From an uncultured Rhizobiaceae group bacterium (GTDB lineage Bacteria > Pseudomonadota > Alphaproteobacteria > Rhizobiales > Rhizobiaceae), in contig CALAIO010000194.1 of NCBI GenBank assembly GCA_937923355.1, forward strand, positions 1 to 13,059: a DNA stretch of 13,059 nucleotides. The letters run 5' to 3'. Numbering within the stretch: the first letter of the stretch is position 1; every line of letters starts with the position of its first letter. Under the pieces are notes generated by a model, which was not told the origin of the DNA, made no database searches, and was given only the letters and a program-made list of their open reading frames with translations. This document shows positions 7,862-13,059 of this stretch, piece by piece. Position numbers and translations under genes: made by a program.

Positions 7862-9886
7862 CTATGCCGCCTCTTCATTAACTCCGAAAAGGTCGTCTAA
7901 ATTTAACAGGGCAACATTGGCTATTTTTATAGCTCTCGTGCCATGTTCCACCATTTTCGACACAGTATCATGCGCGCAATTAGAATTCGTTAACGCAGCA
8001 ATTTCCGAAAGCTCTGAAAACCCGTAAAGCCCTGCTAAACCTTTAAGAGTATGGCTGGAAAATCGGCAAGCCTCAACATCTTGCTTTTCAATCGCTTGAC
8101 GTAAGCGATCTGTAGTTTCCTTTAGATCAATAGCAAATTGTCCTTTAATGAGTAGAAGGTCTTCACTATCCAAACCGTCCAAAAGCCCCCCAGAAACTTC
8201 CAATTTATATGTTTCGCGACTCTCTGCTTCCTCCTCAATTTGAGAGCAATGTTGGGCAATCGCATTAACCAGATCCTTGGCATTAAAGGGCTTTAGAATA
8301 ACCTGATTAACACCATAGCTTTTTAGTTCCGCAGCTTCATGCTCATCCCCCATAGCCGTTAATGCAATAACTGGAATTTTAGCATTTGGTGTTTCACCCG
8401 CGCGCATGCGTTGAACAAGCTCCTTGCCTCCCATTTCAGGCATAAAAACATCAGTTAGCAAAAGATCGTACGCACAACTATTTAAAGACTCCAAAGCTTC
8501 CAAGCCATTCGTTGCCATTGTTAGAATAGCGCCGCGTTTTTCTAAAACTCTACTTACCACCATGAGATTAGTTGGATTATCTTCAACCAAAAGAATTGAA
8601 TATCCCTCAATACTTGCTTCCACCTGAGTAACTTCAATGGTTTGTTTTGACTTCTCGGCTTGCTCCAAAGGAATAGACACCCAGAAGGTCGAACCGAAGC
8701 CAAGCTCACTTTCAACGCCAATTTTTCCGCCCATCATTTTAGTTAGAACCTTACATATTGTTAGCCCTAAGCCCGTTCCCTCTGAAGCGCGGGTATCCAC
8801 CTCTTCCGCCATGTAAAACTCTTCAAACAGGTGATCAATTTTATCTGCGCGAATGCCTTGGCCGTCATCTTTAACCTTGCACGTTAAATTCCACTCTCCG
8901 CTATCCTCCCTTTCAGTTTCAATGATCATATCAACATGACCATCTCTTGTATATTTAATCGCGTTACTGACGAAATTCATTAATATTTGCCGGATACGTC
9001 CAATATCGCCAAGCAAGTCAATGTCGTTTGCATTGGTTTTATCCACGGAAAGGACGACATTTCGTTCTTTCGCCTGCGTAGTAAATAAACGACAGACATC
9101 ATCAAAAATATCCGGAGCATGAAACGGCTCATTTAAAACTTTTACGGATCCAGAAGAAATTCTCGCATAGTCAAGGACGTCATTGATGATACGAAGCAAT
9201 GAGCGAGATGTTCTCTCTGCCGTCCCAATAAGGTGCTTCTGATCTTTTGTAAGCTTACTTTCTCCTAAGATATCAAAAATTCCGAGCACCGCATTAAAAG
9301 GCGTTCTAATTTCATGGCTCATAGCTGAGATGAATTGCGTTTTAGCTCGATTGGCAAGTTCAGCTGCTTCTTTAGCATCCAAGAGAGCCTTCTCAGCCGC
9401 TTTTGACTCCGTTATATCACGAATGTAAGCAATGAAAATGTCGCCCGATGAGCTTCGGCTTCGAGAAATCGCTAATTCTGTCATAAACTCTTCGCCATTA
9501 GCGCGCAGGGCTTCGATTTCAATTCTTTGTCCTAAAATATTAGCTTTTCCAGTTTCGCGCATGCGCGCCATGCCCTTATTGTGAGCTTCACGATATCGTT
9601 CAGGGACAATAATCGTTGCCATATTTTTCCCGATAACTTCGGCTTTGCTATATCCAAAAATACTTTCTGCGGACTCGCTAAACTCCACGATGCTTCCATC
9701 TGAGTCTATGATAATAATCCCATCCAAGGAGGCCGTAACAGTGGCTTCCATTTGTTCCGCTTTAATATTGGCCTCAGCTTTAGCGAAATTGGCTTTATCT
9801 TCCAGTATTAGCCGAGTTCGTCGCAATCCATACCCGAAAAGAAATGATAGACCGACAACTAGCGCAATAATCCAGATTGTATTCAT
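7862..9886 (-). CDS. Hybrid sensor histidine kinase with PAS, receiver and Hpt domains
   Basis: A 674-aa inner-membrane hybrid kinase. In order: one N-terminal membrane helix (about 3-20) with little or no periplasmic part, a short coiled coil, PAS plus PAC (about 43-165), HisKA with 'SHEIRTPFNAV' and phospho-His191, HATPase with N-box Asn304/Asn308, G1 DGQGI (341-345) and G2 GTGLGL (370-375), a receiver (about 428-545) with Asp479 and Lys532, and a C-terminal Hpt domain with 'SSHTLKGLAGLYG' and His612. Such tripartite proteins pass phosphate His-Asp-His and then to a separate receiver, here almost certainly the response regulator encoded 8 bases downstream. The lack of an extracytoplasmic sensor domain suggests an internal signal sensed by PAS. 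No haem- or flavin-specific residues could be recognised. The start at 9886 gives the membrane helix directly, though its ribosome site (AAAGG) is weak. Confidence 0.94.
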   Translation of the reverse strand: MNTIWIIALVVGLSFLFGYGLRRTRLILEDKANFAKAEANIKAEQMEATVTASLDGIIIIDSDGSIVEFSESAESIFGYSKAEVIGKNMATIIVPERYREAHNKGMARMRETGKANILGQRIEIEALRANGEEFMTELAISRSRSSSGDIFIAYIRDITESKAAEKALLDAKEAAELANRAKTQFISAMSHEIRTPFNAVLGIFDILGESKLTKDQKHLIGTAERTSRSLLRIINDVLDYARISSGSVKVLNEPFHAPDIFDDVCRLFTTQAKERNVVLSVDKTNANDIDLLGDIGRIRQILMNFVSNAIKYTRDGHVDMIIETEREDSGEWNLTCKVKDDGQGIRADKIDHLFEEFYMAEEVDTRASEGTGLGLTICKVLTKMMGGKIGVESELGFGSTFWVSIPLEQAEKSKQTIEVTQVEASIEGYSILLVEDNPTNLMVVSRVLEKRGAILTMATNGLEALESLNSCAYDLLLTDVFMPEMGGKELVQRMRAGETPNAKIPVIALTAMGDEHEAAELKSYGVNQVILKPFNAKDLVNAIAQHCSQIEEEAESRETYKLEVSGGLLDGLDSEDLLLIKGQFAIDLKETTDRLRQAIEKQDVEACRFSSHTLKGLAGLYGFSELSEIAALTNSNCAHDTVSKMVEHGTRAIKIANVALLNLDDLFGVNEEAA

Positions 9887-9987
9887 GTCGCCAAACCTTT
9901 TAGAGCATTAATGACAGAGTTTAATTAAAGTTCAGTTATAATGCGGTTCATTATGCCTATTCTGAGGTTTGAAAATCTAAATAGGGC

Positions 9988-10002
9988 TTTGCATATTGCA
10001 AA
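9988..10002 (+). promoter_or_regulatory. LuxO-type enhancer site 2a
   Basis: A perfect inverted repeat, TTTGCA-TAT-TGCAAA, identical to site 1a at 14 of 15 bases. It contains a full TTGCA-N3-TGCAA. The centre is 9995, 21 bp from site 2b. It also lies about 100 bp upstream of the divergent kinase gene, so it could influence that operon too. Confidence 0.77.
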
Positions 10003-10008
10003 ATTCAA

Positions 10009-10023
10009 TTTGCATCTTGCCAC
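10009..10023 (+). promoter_or_regulatory. LuxO-type enhancer site 2b
   Basis: TTTGCA-TCT-TGCCAC, which matches nine of ten specified bases of TTGCA-N3-TGCAA. The centre is 10016. Here the right half is imperfect, whereas in site 1b it is the left half. The spacing to the neighbouring site and to the promoter is identical to the first promoter. Confidence 0.7.
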
Positions 10024-10055
10024 AAGTTTACGCATTTTCAAAAGATGAATATAGC

Positions 10056-10068
10056 TAAGTAATTGTTT
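10056..10068 (-). promoter_or_regulatory. Candidate IHF site between enhancer and promoter
   Basis: TAAGTAATTGTTT on the plus strand. Its minus-strand reading fits WATCAA-N4-TTR with one mismatch. It starts 40 bp from the centre of site 2b, exactly as its counterpart does at 1219, and shares CTAAGT(C/A)ATTG with it. The AT-rich run that follows (10068-10085) would suit DNA bending. The assignment to IHF is an inference. Confidence 0.45.
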
Positions 10069-10083
10069 TAATTAATATTAATA

Positions 10084-10100
10084 TTGGCCCATCTTTTGCG
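10084..10100 (+). promoter_or_regulatory. Sigma-54 (-24/-12) promoter of the small-ORF/epimerase operon
   Basis: TTGGCCCATCTTTTGCG fits TGGCACG-N4-TTGCW at TGGC, the second C and TTGC, with GG (10086-10087) and GC (10098-10099) ten bases apart. The predicted transcription start is near 10111, about 24 nt before the ATG at 10135. The GG lies 70 bp from the centre of site 2b, the same as in the promoter at 1247. Confidence 0.75.
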
Positions 10101-10106
10101 ACGTCA

Positions 10107-10130
10107 TCTCCATCGAGATAATCATGGAGA
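10107..10130 (+). repeat. Inverted repeat spanning the predicted transcription start and ribosome site
   Basis: TCTCCAT (10107-10113), a 10-base spacer, then ATGGAGA (10124-10130), a perfect 7-bp inverted repeat. The right arm contains the GGAGA ribosome site of the small ORF. If transcription begins a few bases upstream of 10107, the RNA hairpin would hide the ribosome site. If it begins near 10111, as the sigma-54 element predicts, only part of the left arm is transcribed and the repeat may instead be a protein-binding site. Confidence 0.4.
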
Positions 10131-10134
10131 AAAA

Positions 10135-10380
10135 ATGCGGCACTCAAACATCCAAAACGAAAACTGGGATACGCACATGAGCGCGTCTGGTAAGTCGGAA
10201 CTGATCCAAACTCAAGCCGAAGTCGCCCACCTAAAATGCGCAGTTATTAACTTAGAACGTAAAGTGATAAGGTTTAGAAGCGCATGTTTAAGCGCGTTCT
10301 GCCGTCCAATTGACAGAGAAAACCTGATAAACGCACAGTTCGAGTTATCTGCTCTCAAAAAGCAATTGAGTTCGACATGA
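10135..10380 (+). CDS. Small unrecognised protein coupled to the epimerase
   Basis: An 81-aa protein that I do not recognise. The ATG at 10135 is chosen because GGAGA lies five bases upstream and because a longer frame opening at TTG 10084 would start inside the sigma-54 promoter. The protein is polar and basic with a heptad-like helical stretch ('AEVAHLKCAVINLERKVIRF', then 'NAQFELSALKKQL'), suggesting a short helical hairpin or coiled coil. It has two cysteines close together (SACLSAFC) and no signal peptide or membrane segment. Its stop overlaps the epimerase start as ATGA, so the two are probably translationally coupled. First place in the sigma-54 operon supports it being a real gene. 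A regulatory or adaptor role is possible but not shown. Confidence 0.62.
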   Translation: MRHSNIQNENWDTHMSASGKSELIQTQAEVAHLKCAVINLERKVIRFRSACLSAFCRPIDRENLINAQFELSALKKQLSST

Positions 10381-11570
10381 GGTCTCATCTCAACCACAAT
10401 GTGAACTCGCAAGAATACGATTTTTCTAGACAAGCTGAGCGCCTCATTAATTGGTGCAAGAATGATGCATTACCGTTTTGGGCTAATCGAGGCGTGGATT
10501 GGACCGGAGGCTTTTTTGAAGCTTTAAACTACGATGGAACGCCAGACCTTTCTGTCAAGCGTCGTGTCCGTGTGCAGGCGCGTCAATCTTATGTCTATTC
10601 GCTCGCCATCACAAAAGGTTGGTATTGTCCTGCCAGTTTAGTCGCAGACCATGGATGGAAATTTCTGACTGGGCAGGGATTTGCAGGAGGCGATCATATA
10701 TCAACTCAAAAATTCAGAGGCTGCGCTCATCTACTTAACCCTGACGGCAGTTTAAATGACGGAACACGAGATACCTATGCTCAGGCATTTTTGATCCTAT
10801 CGAGCGCATGGCGGTACAAGGCCACTGCTGATCCTGAAGCGTCGGATATTTTATATGCAACAACATCATTCCTAAATAAACACTTCAAGTCCGATATGGG
10901 AGGATGGATTGAAAACTGCCGGAACAGTTTGCCCCGACGGCAAAACCCCCACATGCATCTATTTGAGGCCTTTATGGCAGCTTATGAAGCAACAAATGAT
11001 TTTCTATTTCTAGAATTGGCAGATCAGAACTTTGCGTTATTTGAAACCCGTTTTTACGATAGAACAACAGGATGTATCTTGGAGTATTTTGAATCAGGCT
11101 GGAGTCCACAACATAAACGAAAAGCAAAAGTTGAACCAGGTCATATGATGGAATGGTGTTGGTTATTAGAGTGGTATGGCCGCCTATCTGGAAAATCTGT
11201 GAAGTCCTATGTCGACACTATTTTTGAATCATCCTTAAAACATGGCTTAAATCCAACAACAGGACTTCTAATCAACGAATTTCAATTGGACGGAACAATC
11301 TCAAATGGGTCAAGCCGGTTATGGCCTCAAACGGAATTCATCAAGGCTTGCATTGCCAATTACAGATTAGGAAACGCTAACGCGTTGTTTCTTGCCTCTA
11401 CTGTAATAGACCGAGTCTTTGATAATTTTCTTCAAACGCCTCTCCGCGGAGGCTGGCATGACAGTATCGATTGCAATGGAAACATAGAAAGTCAGCAAAT
11501 GCCCGCCAGCACATTCTACCACCTAGCTTGCGCCGCGAGTGAGGTTGAGAACGTCGCTAAATCATGGTGA
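10377..11570 (+). CDS. AGE-family sugar 2-epimerase/ketol-isomerase (mannose isomerase type)
   Basis: A 397-aa cytoplasmic enzyme of the N-acylglucosamine 2-epimerase superfamily, an (alpha/alpha)6 barrel of the usual length of about 400 aa. Conserved motifs are present: RRVRVQARQ (62-70), 'DTYAQAF' (132-138), 'RRQNPHMHLFEA' (187-198), 'EPGHMMEW' (253-260), 'RLWPQTE' (314-320) and 'YHL' (381-383). His256 and His382 line up with the two catalytic histidines of family members such as YihS. The family acts on mannose, mannose-6-phosphate, N-acylglucosamine or sulfoquinovose; which one applies cannot be read from sequence alone. Translation probably depends on the upstream ORF, since start and stop overlap (ATGA) and no strong ribosome site is seen. 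Shared control with the acetylation operon suggests supply of a sugar precursor for the polymer. Confidence 0.9.
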   Translation: MRSHLNHNVNSQEYDFSRQAERLINWCKNDALPFWANRGVDWTGGFFEALNYDGTPDLSVKRRVRVQARQSYVYSLAITKGWYCPASLVADHGWKFLTGQGFAGGDHISTQKFRGCAHLLNPDGSLNDGTRDTYAQAFLILSSAWRYKATADPEASDILYATTSFLNKHFKSDMGGWIENCRNSLPRRQNPHMHLFEAFMAAYEATNDFLFLELADQNFALFETRFYDRTTGCILEYFESGWSPQHKRKAKVEPGHMMEWCWLLEWYGRLSGKSVKSYVDTIFESSLKHGLNPTTGLLINEFQLDGTISNGSSRLWPQTEFIKACIANYRLGNANALFLASTVIDRVFDNFLQTPLRGGWHDSIDCNGNIESQQMPASTFYHLACAASEVENVAKSW

Positions 11571-11573
11571 TAC

Positions 11574-11602
11574 TAAAGCTTCAACGGGAGCTTTATCTTT
11601 CT
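11574..11602 (+). terminator. Probable intrinsic terminator after the epimerase gene
   Basis: TAAAGCTTC, a short loop AACG, then GGAGCTTTA form a nine-pair stem (one G-U) four bases after the epimerase stop. It is followed by TCTTTCT, a partly U-rich tail. The position fits termination of the small-ORF/epimerase transcript; the imperfect U-tract lowers confidence. Confidence 0.55.
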
Positions 11603-11654
11603 AGAAAAGATAGAATCTAATATATTGGATCAAATCATATTCCCTATGTCCGTC

Positions 11655-11666
11655 GTCTTTAAAGAC
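11655..11666. repeat. Perfect 12-bp palindrome GTCTTTAAAGAC
   Basis: A perfect palindrome between the epimerase terminator and the IS element, nested in a wider TATGTC...GACATA pair (11645-11669). It could be an operator or a weak bidirectional hairpin. There is no evidence for a specific role. Confidence 0.3.
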
Positions 11667-11677
11667 ATAAAGAGGTA

Positions 11678-11707
11678 TGATGTGCCCCTAGTTTTGTAGA
11701 CACCTTG
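11678..11707 (+). repeat. IS terminal inverted repeat, orfB-side end
   Basis: Begins TGATGTGCCCCTAG, followed by TTTTGTAGACACCTTG. It matches the reverse complement of the other end (12878-12907) at 29 of 30 bases; the difference is T versus C at the fifteenth base. Confidence 0.92.
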
Positions 11708-11712
11708 GTACT

Positions 11713-12570
11713 TCATTTTGTTGCCCTCTCAAATTGGGTGGGTGACAACATCCTGTTATTAGCATGCCTACGTTTTGGATTGTAGAATAATTCGATGTAG
11801 TCGAACACGTCCTGACGAGCATCTTTACGTGTTTTGTAAGTCTTTCTCCGGATGCGCTCGGTTTTGAGCAAACGGAAGAAGCTTTCAGCCACAGCATTGT
11901 CGTAACAGTTCCCACGGCGGCTCATGCTGGCTTCCAGATTATGGTCGGTTAGAAACTCGCGCCACTCCTGGCTGGTGAACTGTGAACCTTGGTCGGAATG
12001 AATGATGACTTTGCTCGTCGGCTTGCGACGCCAAACTGCCATCAGAAGAGCATTTAAAGCGAGCGATGTTTGCATGCGTGAATGCATCGACCACCCCACG
12101 ACTTTGCGCGAGTACAGGTCGATGACGACCGCGAGATAAAGCCAACCCTCATGCGTTCGAATATAGGTGATGTCAGTCACCCAGACGCTGTCAGGCGCAT
12201 CGATGTTGAAGTCCTGCTGCAACTGATTAGCCGCGACAATAGCAGGCTTGGTGCCATGCTTGCTTGGACGGCGTTTATAACCGACCTGTGCCCGTAATCC
12301 CGCGCCGTGCATAAGCTTGGCTACTGTGTTGGGAGCGCAGCGTTCGCCAAGGCTCAGCAGATCATGATGGACCTTACGGTAGCCATAGACGCAGCCGCTC
12401 TCTAGCCATGATTGCTTAATAAGACCCGTCAAACGCCGTCTACGCTTGGCTTGAGAGGATAAACCGTTCTTGAGCCAAGCATAATAACCACTCGCATGAA
12501 CTTTGAGAACACGGCACATGGCTCGTACAGAAAACTCTGTGCGATGAGCCTTCATAAAGGCGTACTTCAC
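11713..12570 (-). CDS. IS3-family transposase OrfB (DDE integrase domain)
   Basis: A 285-aa catalytic subunit. An N-terminal HTH_21-like region ('SVRAMCRVLKVHASGYYAWL', 14-33) leads to the rve integrase core with Asp133 ('VTDITY'), Asp193 ('HSDQGSQF') and Glu229 ('NCYDNAVAESFF'), the complete DDE triad with the spacing normal for IS3 elements. The annotated GTG start overlaps the orfA stop as GTGA and has no good ribosome site. In this family the active transposase is the OrfAB fusion made by -1 frameshifting, and the frame here is exactly -1 relative to orfA. It is intact and probably functional. Confidence 0.93.
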   Translation of the reverse strand: MKYAFMKAHRTEFSVRAMCRVLKVHASGYYAWLKNGLSSQAKRRRRLTGLIKQSWLESGCVYGYRKVHHDLLSLGERCAPNTVAKLMHGAGLRAQVGYKRRPSKHGTKPAIVAANQLQQDFNIDAPDSVWVTDITYIRTHEGWLYLAVVIDLYSRKVVGWSMHSRMQTSLALNALLMAVWRRKPTSKVIIHSDQGSQFTSQEWREFLTDHNLEASMSRRGNCYDNAVAESFFRLLKTERIRRKTYKTRKDARQDVFDYIELFYNPKRRHANNRMLSPTQFERATK

Positions 12571-12845
12571 CCGTGGTCCTTTGCGAAGTACACCGTGGCC
12601 TTTTTTAGAATGTCGCGCTCCTCGGTGACACGGCGCAGTTCGGCTTTAAGTCGTTTGATCTCAGCCGCGTCTGCAGAACTGATCGCTTTATCCGGCCGGC
12701 CTCCATATCGCTTGACCCAATCGTAAAGCGACTTCGTGCTCACTCCAAGGCGGCCTGCAACCGATGTCACGCTGTGACCCTTGTCTGTAACCTGCGCCAC
12801 AGCCCCTAATTTAAACTCTTCTGTGTACCTAATACGACCGCCCAT
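12567..12845 (-). CDS. IS3-family transposase OrfA (HTH and leucine-zipper subunit)
   Basis: A 92-aa DNA-binding subunit. A helix-turn-helix ('SVTSVAGRLGVSTKSLYDWVKRYGG', about 24-48) is followed by a leucine-zipper-like helix ('IKRLKAELRRVTEERDILKKA', about 63-83) that mediates oligomerisation in this family. The ATG at 12845 is preceded by a strong AAGGAGAG ribosome site. Near its 3' end it carries an A-AAA-AAG slippery heptamer that would place ribosomes in the orfB frame. OrfA alone is typically a regulator of transposition. Confidence 0.92.
   Translation of the reverse strand: MGGRIRYTEEFKLGAVAQVTDKGHSVTSVAGRLGVSTKSLYDWVKRYGGRPDKAISSADAAEIKRLKAELRRVTEERDILKKATVYFAKDHG
12600..12606 (-). 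promoter_or_regulatory. Programmed -1 frameshift heptamer (A-AAA-AAG)
   Basis: On the minus strand the orfA codons read CTA AAA AAG, giving the canonical A-AAA-AAG slippery heptamer in the correct zero-frame phase. Slipping back one base continues as KKGHGVLRKGPRVKYAF into orfB with no stop codon between, so an OrfAB fusion can be made. A downstream stimulating structure was not established. Confidence 0.8.
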
Positions 12846-12877
12846 AAGACACTCTCCTTGCTTCCAGTTTTACCTTA

Positions 12878-12907
12878 CAAGGTGTCTACAAAGCTAGGGG
12901 CACATCA
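12878..12907 (-). repeat. IS terminal inverted repeat, orfA-side end
   Basis: CAAGGTGTCTACAAAG followed by CTAGGGGCACATCA, the reverse complement of 11678-11707 with one mismatch. It lies upstream of orfA, so it probably contains or adjoins the transposase promoter. Confidence 0.92.
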
Positions 12908-12911
12908 TACC

Positions 12912-13059
12912 GCAAAGCCGTCGCTTAATATCAATCAAAGAGGTGAGCAAAGTCTCTCTTAGTCCAGGCTTAAATCTGAGACAATTTATATGACGACGGA
13001 CAATTTCGCGTTACCTACTCTATATCAGTGTATTTAATCGCTCAATTTGGCCTAGTGGG
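12912..13059. other. Intergenic sequence without recognisable gene
   Basis: 148 bases at the window edge with no convincing open frame on either strand. It contains GACGACGGACA (12992-13002), the inverted copy of an 11-mer at 11647-11657 on the other side of the IS. No terminator or LuxO-type site is seen here. Confidence 0.5.

Larger units (their letters stand above)
11678..12907 (-). mobile_element. IS3-family insertion sequence, apparently complete (1230 bp)
   Basis: An element bounded by 30-bp terminal inverted repeats differing at one base, with TG...CA ends typical of the IS3 family. It holds orfA and orfB in the -1 frame arrangement with an A6G slippery site, and both reading frames are intact. 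The inverted match extends four more bases outward (GGTA...TACC, 11674-12911). No 3-5 bp target duplication is visible; at most a 2-bp TA is repeated. It lies downstream of the epimerase gene and does not interrupt any gene visible here. Confidence 0.92.

Noticed and set aside
9887..9987. Minus-strand sigma-54 or sigma-70 promoter for the kinase gene
   Set aside because: No GG-N10-GC facing the kinase is present, and the only -10-like elements (CATAAT, TATAAC) lack a convincing -35 at the right distance.
10084..10134. Upstream TTG start giving a 98-aa version of the small ORF
   Set aside because: The TTG is part of the -24 element of the sigma-54 promoter and would lie upstream of the predicted transcript; the ATG at 10135 has a good ribosome site.
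11669..12944. AAAGAGGT on both sides of the IS (11669-11676 and 12937-12944) as a target-site duplication
   Set aside because: The right copy is about 30 bases away from the IS end, so it is not adjacent and does not fit a transposition duplication.

Overview
The window comes from a Gram-negative bacterium. It has a TolC-type outer-membrane lipoprotein, sigma-54 promoters and an AlgI-type polysaccharide O-acyltransferase. The moderately AT-rich composition and protein character suggest a proteobacterium, perhaps a marine alphaproteobacterium, but that assignment is a low-confidence guess. No rRNA, tRNA or CRISPR array was seen, and no gene-free stretch exceeds 300 bases.

Layout. (1) 1-1116 (+): the 3' part of an unrecognised protein with NTF2-like and FxLYD-like segments. 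(2) 1293-6394 (+): a three-gene operon encoding a TolC-family lipoprotein, an MBOAT (AlgI-like) O-acyltransferase, and a membrane-anchored SGNH-type protein with two tandem C-terminal beta-rich domains. This looks like an export and O-acetylation module for a surface polysaccharide. (3) 6405-9886 (-): a two-gene signalling operon running convergently. It encodes a hybrid histidine kinase (TM-PAS-HisKA-HATPase-REC-Hpt) followed by a LuxO/SypG-type sigma-54 activator, which together hold all the parts of a His-Asp-His-Asp phosphorelay. (4) 10135-11570 (+): a small unrecognised ORF translationally coupled (ATGA) to an AGE-family sugar epimerase/isomerase. (5) 11678-12907: an apparently intact IS3-family element with orfA and orfB in a -1 frameshift arrangement. 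(6) 12912-13059: intergenic DNA with no identifiable gene.

The main discovery is regulatory. The export/acetylation operon and the small-ORF/epimerase operon have the same promoter layout with no gaps: two TTGCA-N3-TGCAA-type inverted repeats 21 bp apart, then an IHF-like CTAAGT(C/A)ATTG block, then a sigma-54 -24/-12 element (GG-N10-GC). Measured from the second repeat, the IHF-like block starts 40 bp away and the GG 70 bp away in both promoters, while the DNA between the motifs is no more alike than chance. TTGCA-N3-TGCAA is the half-site pattern known for LuxO in vibrios, and a LuxO-like activator lies between the two operons. The likely model is a self-contained circuit in which the hybrid kinase phosphorelay activates the LuxO/SypG-like protein, and this switches on both operons with sigma-54 to build or modify an extracellular polysaccharide, analogous to the RscS/SypF-SypG-syp system of Vibrio fischeri.
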